From Bryobacteraceae bacterium (lineage in GTDB: Bacteria; Acidobacteriota; Terriglobia; Bryobacterales; Bryobacteraceae): a stretch of 51,599 nt of DNA. The stretch covers positions 1-51,599 of the forward strand of contig JASIAM010000277.1 of assembly GCA_030041985.1 (NCBI GenBank). Direction: 5' to 3'. Positions within the stretch are counted from its first letter, which is position 1. Each line of letters begins with the position of its first letter. Below the pieces are notes generated by a model. That model had not been told where the DNA came from, searched no databases, and saw only the letters and a list, made by a program, of their open reading frames with translations. Positions 1-7,701 of the stretch are shown here, in pieces. Both the position numbers and the translations under genes were made by a program.

Positions 1-44
1 AGACTCGCCCTTACGGACTTCATTCGACTAACCCCCCGAGGCAT
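1..44 (-). CDS. Possible 5' end of a gene running off the left edge
   Basis: Reading the minus strand from 44 gives an open frame with no stop up to the window edge. It begins Met-Pro-Arg-Gly and has a second in-frame Met at position 23, followed by Lys-Ser-Val-Arg-Ala-Ser, which could open a signal peptide. An AGGG lies a few bases before the ATG at 44, and a perfect GTTTGCATGCAAAC palindrome lies about 14 bases upstream, where an operator would be expected. Only 15 codons are visible, so neither function nor reality can be settled. Confidence 0.25.
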   Translation of the reverse strand, partial: MPRGVSRMKSVRAS

Positions 45-57
45 GGCATCCCTGCTG

Positions 58-71
58 GTTTGCATGCAAAC
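58..71. promoter_or_regulatory. 14-bp perfect palindrome GTTTGCATGCAAAC, putative operator
   Basis: The sequence is identical to its own reverse complement over 14 bases. Its 10-base core TTGCATGCAA recurs at 157-166 and 1212-1221, so three copies lie within 1.2 kb. This is the kind of two-fold symmetric site bound by dimeric repressors such as LacI or GntR family proteins. No regulator gene is in view, so the binding protein is unknown. Confidence 0.45.
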
Positions 72-154
72 TAAAAACGTGGGGCGATTATATCCCGCTG
101 AAAAGTCGAGTGTCAATAGTCAATAGTAGTTAAGCCAGAATCTTACTACGGTTA

Positions 155-168
155 GTTTGCATGCAATT
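155..168. promoter_or_regulatory. Second copy of the TTGCATGCAA palindrome
   Basis: TTAGTTTGCATGCAA here is the reverse complement of the 60-74 copy over 15 bases, so the two sites form an inverted pair about 97 bases apart. The outermost two bases of the 14-base palindrome are not conserved on the right side. The site lies downstream of the exported protein gene ending at 293 and upstream of the possible gene at the left edge. Confidence 0.4.
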
Positions 169-219
169 CGACAGATCACAAGAATCCACACGATGGAAAC
201 AAAGGGGTCTGAAAACAAG

Positions 220-264
220 AATTCCTTCCGCACTCGCCACTGTGTGGCGCCGCGGAAGGAAATT
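220..264 (-). terminator. Hairpin terminator after the exported protein gene
   Basis: A 10-base perfect stem (222-231 TTCCTTCCGC with 252-261) encloses an apical stem GCCAC/GTGGC with a three-base loop. On the minus strand it lies about 30 bases past the stop of the gene ending at 293 and is followed by a moderately T-rich stretch (TTCTTGTTTTC). This fits a rho-independent terminator, although there is no long pure T tract. Confidence 0.5.
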
Positions 265-292
265 ATGAGGAGTTACCGGTGAACTCTAACTC

Positions 293-1144
293 TTACTTCT
301 GGGTCTTGCCAACCAGGTGTTCCACATCCCGGTTGTTTTCCTGGCAGATGTACTCCATCAATTCGCCCCGCAACATTTGTGGGTGAGTCGTAAACTTCCA
401 GGGTTTGGTATAAGCCTTCGGATCATCCACCGTATGCTCGATTTCCATGTGGCCCAGATCGATGCGATGAAATCTTTCAATCACGTGGAGGGACTCGGTC
501 GTCGGCAGGCCCGATTCATCAATCCAGGACTTGCCGTTGAAGCCGATGGTGTCTACAACGAAAGTATCGTCTTCCCAATGGCCGATGGATTCCCCCAACC
601 AGGAAGGATTCGGATCCTTGGAATGGGGGCGTCCGTCGGTAAAAATCTGACGCCATATGTGTGCGCCGCCTTCATAAACAATCAGGGTCAGCGTGGGGGT
701 TTGCATGATCCGGAAAGGATAGGGCGTGGTACTCATGCGCGGAACACCAGGGGGCAGGCAACGCGCTTCCGGATCTTCCTTGGAAATACTATCCTTACGT
801 TGTTTGTAAAGTTCCGCAGCCCATGGCTGAAACGGAATCTCTACGCCGGTTGCCGGAAGGTCCACATTCTGGCGGATCGCATTCGGCTCCCAGGCACCGG
901 AAATGTCCGGTTTGCCTTCCGCGTTTTTTGGCGCTGGTCCCTCGGGAGGCCAATCCCGCTGTCCTCTCCCGCGCCCTTGGCCACGGCCTCGTCCTTGAAA
1001 TTGGCCTTGGCCTGGAGTCTGTGCGGGAGGCTGGGCCGGCTCTTGCGCCAGCACGAGAGCGGGAACCACCAGTAATCCCGCCAGCGCACCCCACTGGCCA
1101 GTTCTTATCAGCTTGCGTCGAGAACGCGCGTCAAACTCGGACAT
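293..1144 (-). CDS. Exported protein of the PDLxGxW type, with RG-rich linker
   Basis: The 283-residue protein starts at ATG 1144, which has AGGAG seven bases upstream; the upstream in-frame GTG at 1198 lacks such a site. An Arg-rich N-terminus and a hydrophobic stretch ending VLAQ form a signal peptide. An RG-rich low-complexity linker (QGRGRGQGRGRGQR) follows, then the conserved part opening with GKPDISGAW. It is clearly paralogous to the protein at 43011: both share CLPPGVPR/CFLPGVPR, IMQTP/IVQTP, TFVVDTIGFN/TLVVDVTGFN and a C-terminal TKPW motif. The family is abundant in Solibacter-like genomes and, as far as I know, functionally unassigned. A periplasmic or outer-membrane-associated role is inferred from the signal peptide. 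TTGCATGCAA sites flank the gene. Confidence 0.75.
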   Translation of the reverse strand: MSEFDARSRRKLIRTGQWGALAGLLVVPALVLAQEPAQPPAQTPGQGQFQGRGRGQGRGRGQRDWPPEGPAPKNAEGKPDISGAWEPNAIRQNVDLPATGVEIPFQPWAAELYKQRKDSISKEDPEARCLPPGVPRMSTTPYPFRIMQTPTLTLIVYEGGAHIWRQIFTDGRPHSKDPNPSWLGESIGHWEDDTFVVDTIGFNGKSWIDESGLPTTESLHVIERFHRIDLGHMEIEHTVDDPKAYTKPWKFTTHPQMLRGELMEYICQENNRDVEHLVGKTQK

Positions 1145-1211
1145 TCGGTAACTCCTGATCACCACGGGCGTCGCGCCATCCGAATATGTTCGAACCACAG
1201 ACGCACCAATA

Positions 1212-1221
1212 TTGCATGCAA
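1212..1221. promoter_or_regulatory. Third TTGCATGCAA palindrome, upstream of exported protein gene
   Basis: The 10-base core of the left-edge palindrome recurs here, 68 bases upstream of the ATG at 1144 (minus strand). That is a normal distance for an operator overlapping a promoter. It supports a shared regulator for this gene and whatever lies at the left edge. Confidence 0.4.
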
Positions 1222-1321
1222 GTGAAAACCAATGTTGAGTATATAGCCCCGTAAGATAGCTGTCAAATTCCCGTCAAAGGCCTCGCAGGTTATGTTTCTC
1301 TGCGGCGCAGTGTGGTCTCTT

Positions 1322-2290
1322 TCATGAATGCTTGGCCACCCAAATCAGCAGGGCGAAGACGACAATCGGAATCAGAGCTAGCATCACATAAAACGCCACC
1401 CGGCGCGGCCACTGCGACTGGCGCTTTTTCCAGTCCGTTAATTCAGGCCGTTCGCCCACACCTACCTGATCCTGGTGCTCCAGGTCCCACGCCATCTCGC
1501 GCGCAGTGGCATAGCGATTCTTGGGGTCGCGTTCCAGGGCGCGATAAATGATTTCCTGAAGCTGCGGTGAGATTTTGGGATCGAGTTCCCGCGGGGGGAT
1601 CGGATTGTTCAGCAGGCGCTCGTTCATGATGGCGAACGCATTGGGTCCTTGGAAGGGCACCTTGCCAGTGAGCATTTCGTAGAGCATCACACCCAGCGCG
1701 TAGACATCGCTCCGGCCATCCCCGCGCTTCCCCTTCACCTGCTCGGGAGAAATGTAATCGGGCGTGCCCATCAATTGGGAGAGCTTGGCGAACGTCAGGC
1801 GCCGCGAGCCTTCGTTGCCGGCGATGCCGAAATCGATCAGCTTGATTTCATCGTCGCCACTGACCATGATGTTTTCCGGTTTCAGATCGCGGTGAACCAC
1901 ACCGTGCTGGTGGATGTAATCGAGAGCTTGGGCGATCTTCACGGTCAGGCGGACGGCGCGGTCAACGGGCAGTTTCCCCTGCTCGCGCAGGATCAGCCGC
2001 AGCAGGCGCCCCTCCACCCATTCCATGACCATGTAGACTTCGGTGCGGCCGTCATTGGGGAAAACCTTCATGACATAAGGGTGGTCGAGCTTGCGGCCGA
2101 TATCCTGCTCGCGCTGGAAGCGGTCGTATAGCACGACGTCGGCCTCCATCTCGGGATGGGGAATCTTGAGGGCTACAATTTTGCCATCGCGCACATCGGT
2201 AGCGCGAAAAATGGAAGCCATGCCGCTGCGCGCTACCAGGTTTTCGATGCGGTAATGATCCAGCGTTTCGCCCGGGTGCGGTGCAGCCAT
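1322..2290 (-). CDS. Membrane-anchored Ser/Thr protein kinase (Hanks type)
   Basis: This 322-residue bacterial Ser/Thr kinase has the ATP-binding lysine K42 (VALK), the catalytic loop HRDLKPEN at 133-140 (Asp135), the DFG metal-binding motif at 153-155, and the GTPDYISPEQ activation/P+1 segment. One hydrophobic helix near residues 300-318 ends the protein, so the kinase domain faces the cytoplasm with a C-terminal anchor and essentially no extracellular sensor. The glycine-rich loop is unusual: ARSGMAS replaces the normal GxGGMGxV, although kinases can tolerate this. It starts 63 bases after the PP2C phosphatase stop on the same strand. The pair probably forms a reversible phosphorylation switch. 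The ATG is preceded by AAGG eight bases away. Confidence 0.92.
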   Translation of the reverse strand: MAAPHPGETLDHYRIENLVARSGMASIFRATDVRDGKIVALKIPHPEMEADVVLYDRFQREQDIGRKLDHPYVMKVFPNDGRTEVYMVMEWVEGRLLRLILREQGKLPVDRAVRLTVKIAQALDYIHQHGVVHRDLKPENIMVSGDDEIKLIDFGIAGNEGSRRLTFAKLSQLMGTPDYISPEQVKGKRGDGRSDVYALGVMLYEMLTGKVPFQGPNAFAIMNERLLNNPIPPRELDPKISPQLQEIIYRALERDPKNRYATAREMAWDLEHQDQVGVGERPELTDWKKRQSQWPRRVAFYVMLALIPIVVFALLIWVAKHS

Positions 2291-2353
2291 ACTAGACGCC
2301 TTGCGTGAGGAGTAGTGTGATCATCTTGGCTCTACGGGTTTGTCCAGTGCCGA

Positions 2354-3238
2354 TTATCGCAGCCGATAAGGCCGTCCGCGATACATACCGACACGTTCCA
2401 CTCCGCAGACACGGATAAGCTGGACACTGATATTGTCGCTGCCATCGCGCTCGTTGGCAAGCGCCACCAGAGAGGCCGCGGTCTGGTTTAAGTCCGGTGT
2501 GCGGCTCACCAGTTCGCCGAGCTCGGCAGTTTCTATGGAGCCGTGCAGGCCATCGCAGCAAAGCAGGAACATATCGCCGGGGAAGATCTGGGATTCGCTG
2601 GTTTCCACACCGACAAACAGATCGCTACCCAGAGAACGGCTCAGCACATGCTTGGCTTCGGACTGCGCCGCTTCCCGCGCGGAGAGGACCCCCAGGCGGA
2701 CTTGGTCACTGACCACAGTGTGGTCGCGGGTGAGGAGACTGGCGCGGCCTTGCCGGACCAGGTAACAGCGCGAATCGCCCACGTGCGCGATGCCCACGCG
2801 GTCATAGCGGAAGGCACACGCCACGATGGTGGTGGCCATGGCCAGACCTCCGGGGCTGGCAGCGCGGCCCGCCTCGTAGACCTGAATATTGGCGGCCTGC
2901 ACCAAGCGTTGCAACAGCGCTGGATGCGCCTCGCCGGCTACCGCCGCGCGAAATCCCGCGGTAATCGTTTCGACGGCGATGCGGGAGGCTACTTCGCCTT
3001 GATCGTGTCCGCCAACGCCATCCGCCAGCGCAAATAACCAACCATGAGTGTGCGCGCGGGCTGGTGTGTCAGCTAAGACGTGGCCCAGGTAGTCTTCATT
3101 GTTGCCGCGAACACGCCCGGGGTCCGAGAGTTGCGCGTATTCGATTTCTAGCCCGGCGCCTTGTGGCTGGCCGGGTGACCGGTTGGCATTGCCGGACCCG
3201 CTACCCACGGCACGGTCCGGCAGTCTTCGGGGACTCAT
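2354..3238 (-). CDS. PP2C-family serine/threonine phosphatase
   Basis: The protein (294 residues from ATG 3238; an in-frame GTG at 3247 is possible) carries the PP2C metal-ligand motifs in order: RGNNEDYLG, ADGVGGHDQGE, GDSRCYLVRQG, CCDGLHGSIE and GSDNISVQL. These Asp residues bind the Mn/Mg pair that hydrolyses phospho-Ser/Thr. There is no membrane segment, so it is cytoplasmic. It is followed on the same strand by the Ser/Thr kinase, the usual kinase/phosphatase arrangement. The first ~35 residues are Pro/Gly/Arg rich and probably disordered. Confidence 0.93.
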   Translation of the reverse strand: MSPRRLPDRAVGSGSGNANRSPGQPQGAGLEIEYAQLSDPGRVRGNNEDYLGHVLADTPARAHTHGWLFALADGVGGHDQGEVASRIAVETITAGFRAAVAGEAHPALLQRLVQAANIQVYEAGRAASPGGLAMATTIVACAFRYDRVGIAHVGDSRCYLVRQGRASLLTRDHTVVSDQVRLGVLSAREAAQSEAKHVLSRSLGSDLFVGVETSESQIFPGDMFLLCCDGLHGSIETAELGELVSRTPDLNQTAASLVALANERDGSDNISVQLIRVCGVERVGMYRGRPYRLR

Positions 3239-3310
3239 ACTTTCCACGCAAAAATAGGGCCGGCCGTGCCTTGCTGATACAGCCAGCCCGGAACACTATG
3301 CCCAAGAACT

Positions 3311-5128
3311 CTAACCCAGGGCTTGCCGTGCGCGGCCCGCCGGCCGCTCCACCAGCGTGGTTCGCCCGGTTACCTTGCTCGAACGCAGGAAGTAAATGGC
3401 GCCGTAAATGAGCCAGACGACGGCCACACCCAGTGCCGTGAATGGTTCGAGCTTAGTGCCGATGCCCATGAAGGGCAGGACGATATAGGCGAGCAGGCAG
3501 GCCAGATTGGCCAGCAATCCGAACAGCGGAATGAACAAGTGGCGAACCGCAGTGAACTTCGGATGATTGTGATACGCCACGATGCAGATGATGCAGCTCA
3601 ACATATAGAGCAGGAATGTGCCGAAGTTGGAAGCCAAACTTACGGCAATGAACGAATTGGGCAAGGCGGCCATCGCGTCATGCGACAAGTAGCCGACACT
3701 TGACCAAAAACCCTGCGGCAGTGCTTTGAGAGTCGCGTCCGAAATGGCGGTGGCATCGCCGAAAAGGTTCGAAACCGTCAGGCAGCCGATAATGGCCGAA
3801 AGCGTAGCCAGAGTCCAGATCGCCCGGTGCGGTGTCAGGTTTGTCTCGTGCAGTTTGCCCAAGGCGTCCGGCATTTCCTGATCTTTCCCCATCGCATAGG
3901 TGACGCGCGCACCCGTGCTCAGGCAGGATAACGTGGTGCCGATAATGGCAAGGAACACCGTGAACGCTTCGATCAACATGAATATCTTGCCATTGCCAGC
4001 ACCAAACAGCGCATCGCCCACCATGATCATCATGTCCCCGATAGGCGCCGCTGACCCGGTTGCCGTAGTCATGGGGTATCCGTTATTGAGAAAGTAATTG
4101 GCCGCGAAATACTCGATCAGATAACAGAAGACGCCCTGAATGAGAAGCGACGCAATGACCGCTATGGGTATATCCCGTTTGGCGTTCTTGGCCTCGCCCC
4201 CCATTGCAGTCACCGATTCGAATCCCACAAGGATGAGAATGGCGATGGTTGCCTGAACGAACATCCAGCCGAAGTTATGGATACTCACGACGGAACCTGC
4301 CGTTGGGTGCGAGAGGAAGTTGCCCTTTTCATCATGTTCCGGGTAAGCGATCGTGAAAGTCACGGGCTTGCCGCTGGCATCGAGTAAAGGCTTCGGATTG
4401 CCCATGGCATCCCGCGATACAACGTCGGTTTGCTGGCCGTTCACAGTCTGTTTTTCGGTGGCGAACTGGTAAGGATAAGCTGCGGTCGTCTGTGCGTCGT
4501 AGTTCAGGGCAGGAGTCCCGGGCTGATGATTGATGCGATAGCTCAGGGCCATCACCGAGAACACCAGCAGCGCGCTGATCTGAATTACGTTGATCGCGAT
4601 ATTCACCGACGTAGCGCCTGTGACACCGCGGTAGGCAATGTAAGCAACGCCAAACGCTGTAACGATGGCGACGGCCATCATAAACATTGGCCCCGGGTTG
4701 GAGGCGCTCATGAAGTTCGGCCAAAGGGTTCCGGCGAGATACCCGCAGAGCACTCCCATGACACCACACATGATGCCGGGATAGATCCAGTAATAAAGAT
4801 GCGATCCCCACCCGACAATGAACTTCGAAATGCGCGCATAGGGCCAGGCTTTTTCGTGATTGAGGAACGACTGTTCGGCGAAATAATACGAACTGCCCGT
4901 TCCGGGATACAGCTTTGCCAGCTCCGCGTAGCACACTGCAGTAGCGAGGCAGAGCAGCACCGCGAAGAGGATGCCCGCCCACATGGAGGGCGCGGTGTTG
5001 CCTTCCCCACCTTGCGCTACAAAGGTGAGCCAGAGAAAGGCGCCCGGCGCGATCAGCGCCATGGCATTCATAGTCAAACCAGTCAAACCCAAAGTGGGTT
5101 TCATTTCAGGAGCGGTGTTGTCCGCCAT
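3311..5128 (-). CDS. APC-superfamily amino acid permease with large hydrophilic insert
   Basis: A 605-residue polytopic protein with about 12 predicted helices. The first helix carries LTMNAMALIAPGAFLWLTF, and the Glu/Asn-bearing FESVTAMGGEAKNAKRDIP loop follows the sixth helix, both typical of APC transporters that couple amino acid or polyamine uptake to protons or exchange. Between helices 5 and 6 (about residues 200-282) lies an ~80-residue soluble insert rich in Asp, Gln, Pro and Thr that ordinary members of ~450-500 residues lack. AGGAG lies seven bases before the ATG. Nothing nearby fixes the substrate. It follows no obvious operon partner; the phosphatase begins about 70 bases downstream. 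Confidence 0.85.
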   Translation of the reverse strand: MADNTAPEMKPTLGLTGLTMNAMALIAPGAFLWLTFVAQGGEGNTAPSMWAGILFAVLLCLATAVCYAELAKLYPGTGSSYYFAEQSFLNHEKAWPYARISKFIVGWGSHLYYWIYPGIMCGVMGVLCGYLAGTLWPNFMSASNPGPMFMMAVAIVTAFGVAYIAYRGVTGATSVNIAINVIQISALLVFSVMALSYRINHQPGTPALNYDAQTTAAYPYQFATEKQTVNGQQTDVVSRDAMGNPKPLLDASGKPVTFTIAYPEHDEKGNFLSHPTAGSVVSIHNFGWMFVQATIAILILVGFESVTAMGGEAKNAKRDIPIAVIASLLIQGVFCYLIEYFAANYFLNNGYPMTTATGSAAPIGDMMIMVGDALFGAGNGKIFMLIEAFTVFLAIIGTTLSCLSTGARVTYAMGKDQEMPDALGKLHETNLTPHRAIWTLATLSAIIGCLTVSNLFGDATAISDATLKALPQGFWSSVGYLSHDAMAALPNSFIAVSLASNFGTFLLYMLSCIICIVAYHNHPKFTAVRHLFIPLFGLLANLACLLAYIVLPFMGIGTKLEPFTALGVAVVWLIYGAIYFLRSSKVTGRTTLVERPAGRARQALG

Positions 5129-5325
5129 CGAATTCTCCTTCTAAACGTGGGCGGCTATGACGGGGGCCGTGAGCGGGACAGGTCGGGGTCCAGCTTCCCT
5201 ATATGCTGCCAGCAACTTTAGAGGAAGGGAAACGGAAATTTCTTATCGTGAAAATAAGTGTTTTGTATGTGAAGCCGTGAATCAGTATGTGATAAGGTGG
5301 GTGCGCGGAAGCGCATTCCAAGCTC

Positions 5326-5505
5326 ATGAGAATAGCGGGATTCCTGTTGCTGATTGCGGGATGGTTTCTGGTGCTGTCCGCGCTGGTGCTGCTGCGCGCA
5401 GCCTGGCCCCAGGCGGCGTTCGTATTGGCTGGTATGGCGGTCGAAGCCCTGGGTCTGGGAATGGTATTGCGATCGCACGTGACGCCTCACGGGAGGCACG
5501 GATGA
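5326..5505 (+). CDS. Small two-helix membrane protein coupled to the Amt transporter
   Basis: ATG 5326 opens a 59-codon frame whose TGA overlaps the ATG of the Amt gene (ATGA at 5502-5505), the classic sign of translational coupling. The product starts MRIAGFLLLIAGWFLVL, runs into a second hydrophobic segment around FVLAGMAVEALGLGMVL, and ends in a short basic/His tail (RSHVTPHGRHG). It is therefore a predicted hairpin of two membrane helices with GxxxG-like spacing. I do not recognise the family. By position it could be an assembly or regulatory subunit of the Amt protein. Confidence 0.6.
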   Translation: MRIAGFLLLIAGWFLVLSALVLLRAAWPQAAFVLAGMAVEALGLGMVLRSHVTPHGRHG

Positions 5506-6800
5506 GCGCGGCGCTCGCGGCCGCCGCGGTTCTGCTGATCCCACTAACGATTGCGGGACTCGCCGTCATCAACGCGGGTCTGGTGCGCTCACGCAACGCC
5601 GCTCACCTGATGATGGCTTCGCTGTGTGCCGTGGGAGTAGGGGCAGCCGCATATATCATCTGCGGATTCTCGTGGCAGGGCCTTGCCGGAGGGCCAGCCA
5701 GCGTGATTTCCGTAGCCGGCAGGGATTGGAACTGGGCGGCGCGGCAACCATTGTTTCTAAGCGGCGTGAATGTAACCGGCTTTGCGCAAGGGCTGGCGGT
5801 GTGGATGCAGATTCTCTGCGTGGCGCTGGCCACCATGATCCCTTTGGGCGGAGGAGCGGAACGCTGGCGGCTGAGCGCAATGTGCGCGTCCACGGCCCTT
5901 CTGGCCGGGATCACGTATCCTTTATTCGCACACTGGGCCTGGGGCGGCGGGTGGCTCGCCCAGCTCGGAGTCAACTACGGCTTGGGCTACGGATTTGTAG
6001 ATGTGGGCGGCTCGGGGACCATCCATTGCGTGGGAGGGCTGACGGCGCTGGCAATGGTTTGGATTCTCGGGCCGCGGCGCGGCAAATATTCGGCGGACGG
6101 CCTGCCGATGGCGATGCCCGCGCACCACGCGGTGTTTGCGTTGTTCGGTTGCCTGCTGACGTGGGCCGGGTGGGTGGGGCTGAATACCGCGGGCGCGCTG
6201 CTCATTGGCGCGATCGATCCGGGCCGTCTGGGCCTGGTAGGAATCAATACGACATTGGCCGCGGGATCGGCCGCTTTGATGACGGCCATTGTGACGCGCA
6301 TCCGATTTGGCCGGCCCGATGCCTCGCTCACCGCTAACGGCTGGGTGGCAGGGTTAGTAGCGGGCAGCGCCGGCTGCGCGCTCGTGCCACCCGCGGCCGC
6401 GATTGTGATCGGCCTGATCGCGGGTCTTCTTGCGCCGCTGGCGATCGAGAACCTCGAATCGCGGCTTTCGATTGACGATCCCGGCGGTGCAGTCTCGGTG
6501 CATGCCATTGGCGGCATCTGGGGGCTGATCGCGACAGGCATGTTCGCGCGGTTTCCCATGGAGAGCTTTGGCGCTCGCGGCCGCAGTGACGTGGGCCAAT
6601 GGGTGGCACAGCTCGTCGGCGTGGCCACGCTTTTGGGATTTGTGCTGCCACTTTCGTATGGCTTGAACCGGCTGCTCGATCGCTTCCTGCCGCAGCGCGC
6701 GACGCCAGAGGGCGAGCGGCAGGGCCTGGACTTGCATGAACTCGGCGCGCCGGCCTATCCGGAGTTTTTGACGCACTCGGACGAGTTTTTGCAGCGATGA
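5502..6800 (+). CDS. amt: Ammonium transporter (Amt/Mep/Rh family), divergent gate
   Basis: The 432-residue protein starts at ATG 5502, which overlaps the stop of the small membrane protein; the frame is open further upstream but has no better start. It has about 11 helices with Amt landmarks: FAHWAWGGGW (Trp of the periplasmic site), FVDVGGSGTIH (Asp167 and pore His175), and GGAVSVHAIGGIWG (second pore His334). A GLDLHELGAPAYPEF tail matches the C-terminal segment of Amt proteins. By alignment to E. coli AmtB, the Phe-gate positions appear substituted: GWFGFNAGS reads GWVGLNTAG here, and the Phe107 region has no Phe before GGGAER. It is an Amt homologue, but substrate and rate may differ from AmtB. 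No glnK lies adjacent. Confidence 0.88.
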   Translation: MSAALAAAAVLLIPLTIAGLAVINAGLVRSRNAAHLMMASLCAVGVGAAAYIICGFSWQGLAGGPASVISVAGRDWNWAARQPLFLSGVNVTGFAQGLAVWMQILCVALATMIPLGGGAERWRLSAMCASTALLAGITYPLFAHWAWGGGWLAQLGVNYGLGYGFVDVGGSGTIHCVGGLTALAMVWILGPRRGKYSADGLPMAMPAHHAVFALFGCLLTWAGWVGLNTAGALLIGAIDPGRLGLVGINTTLAAGSAALMTAIVTRIRFGRPDASLTANGWVAGLVAGSAGCALVPPAAAIVIGLIAGLLAPLAIENLESRLSIDDPGGAVSVHAIGGIWGLIATGMFARFPMESFGARGRSDVGQWVAQLVGVATLLGFVLPLSYGLNRLLDRFLPQRATPEGERQGLDLHELGAPAYPEFLTHSDEFLQR

Positions 6801-6807
6801 TGGGAGT

Positions 6808-7104
6808 ATGGGCAAACGAATCGGACTAATGATGTTGGCGTTATTGCTGGCAGCCTGCGCGGCTAAGCCGGAAGGAAAGCGCTATTCGATGCAGGGAGAG
6901 ATCCGCAGTATCGATCCGACGTCGAAAAGCGCTACTATCAGCGCGGGCAAGATCGGCGATTGGATGGAAGCGATGACCATGCAGTACCCTGTCAAGCCGG
7001 ACGCGGATTTTCAGAAGCTCCACGTTGGCGACCACATCCAGGCGACAGTCGTCGTGAACGATCTGAAGTTCTACGTTACCGGAGTTACCGTTGTCCCGAA
7101 GTAG
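6808..7104 (+). CDS. CusF-like copper-binding lipoprotein
   Basis: 98 residues. A short signal peptide ends in the lipobox LAAC (about residues 14-17), so the mature protein is a lipid-anchored periplasmic protein. The rest is one small beta-barrel-type domain with GEIRSIDPTSKSATISAG, then MEAMTMQYPV and VGDHIQATVVV, the pattern of CusF-like domains, where Met and Trp residues of the MEAMTM region contribute to Cu(I) binding. It starts eight bases after the amt stop, so it is probably co-transcribed. The link between ammonium transport and copper is not obvious; co-transcription could be incidental. Confidence 0.75.
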   Translation: MGKRIGLMMLALLLAACAAKPEGKRYSMQGEIRSIDPTSKSATISAGKIGDWMEAMTMQYPVKPDADFQKLHVGDHIQATVVVNDLKFYVTGVTVVPK

Positions 7105-7106
7105 GT

Positions 7107-7676
7107 TTACGGGCCTACGCTACCCTTCGATTTCTTGGGAGCGGACGACGACACGGTGACGCCACTCTTGAGTAACCGGTCGATTTCCATGGGAATGTTG
7201 GTGTCCGGATGCGACATGAATTCGCTCTCTCCCAGATAATCCCCACGAACGATCCCGCTCCGGTCCAGAAAAACCATGTGGGGCACGTACAGAGGTTGCA
7301 ACACCGGATAAGTCAAGTAGTTGAGAACTACCTCGCGGGTGCAGTAGCCCACCGGGAACTTCGGCTGGAAGTCGAGCATGAACTTGGGCAAGAGGGCCTG
7401 CGCGCCATCATTAAAGGCGCAGGCCAAGAACTGCACGGGCTTATTCGCAAATTGTTTGGAAAAATCGTTCAACAGACCGGTGAGGCGCTGGCAGTGCGGG
7501 CAAGTGGTGTCGATGAAAGCTAAAGCGACGACCTTGCCCTTGAACTGATTGATATTGATCGCGGCTCCGTGCAATTGAGGGATCACGAGTGGCGGAGAGG
7601 GTTTGCCTACATCCATGCCGGCCACGGCGCCCGAGGCCATAAACATGCAGATCGCGGTGATGGGAATCAAACGCAT
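7107..7676 (-). CDS. Exported thioredoxin-fold protein (TlpA/AhpC-TSA type)
   Basis: About 189 residues from ATG 7676; an in-frame GTG at 7685 would add three. A signal peptide (MRLIPITAIC..ASGAVAG) is followed by a thioredoxin fold: FKGKVVALAFIDTTCPHC carries the CPHC redox pair, and VPHMVFLDRSG is the cis-Pro region. It is expected to act in the periplasm as a thiol reductant or peroxiredoxin-like protein. The last 25 residues are a Ser/Lys-rich tail. It converges on the CusF-like gene with only two bases between stops. It diverges from the O-antigen-ligase-like gene with essentially no intergenic space. Confidence 0.8.
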   Translation of the reverse strand: MRLIPITAICMFMASGAVAGMDVGKPSPPLVIPQLHGAAININQFKGKVVALAFIDTTCPHCQRLTGLLNDFSKQFANKPVQFLACAFNDGAQALLPKFMLDFQPKFPVGYCTREVVLNYLTYPVLQPLYVPHMVFLDRSGIVRGDYLGESEFMSHPDTNIPMEIDRLLKSGVTVSSSAPKKSKGSVGP

Positions 7677-7701
7677 AGCAGACACTATTCTATACTACGG
7701 T

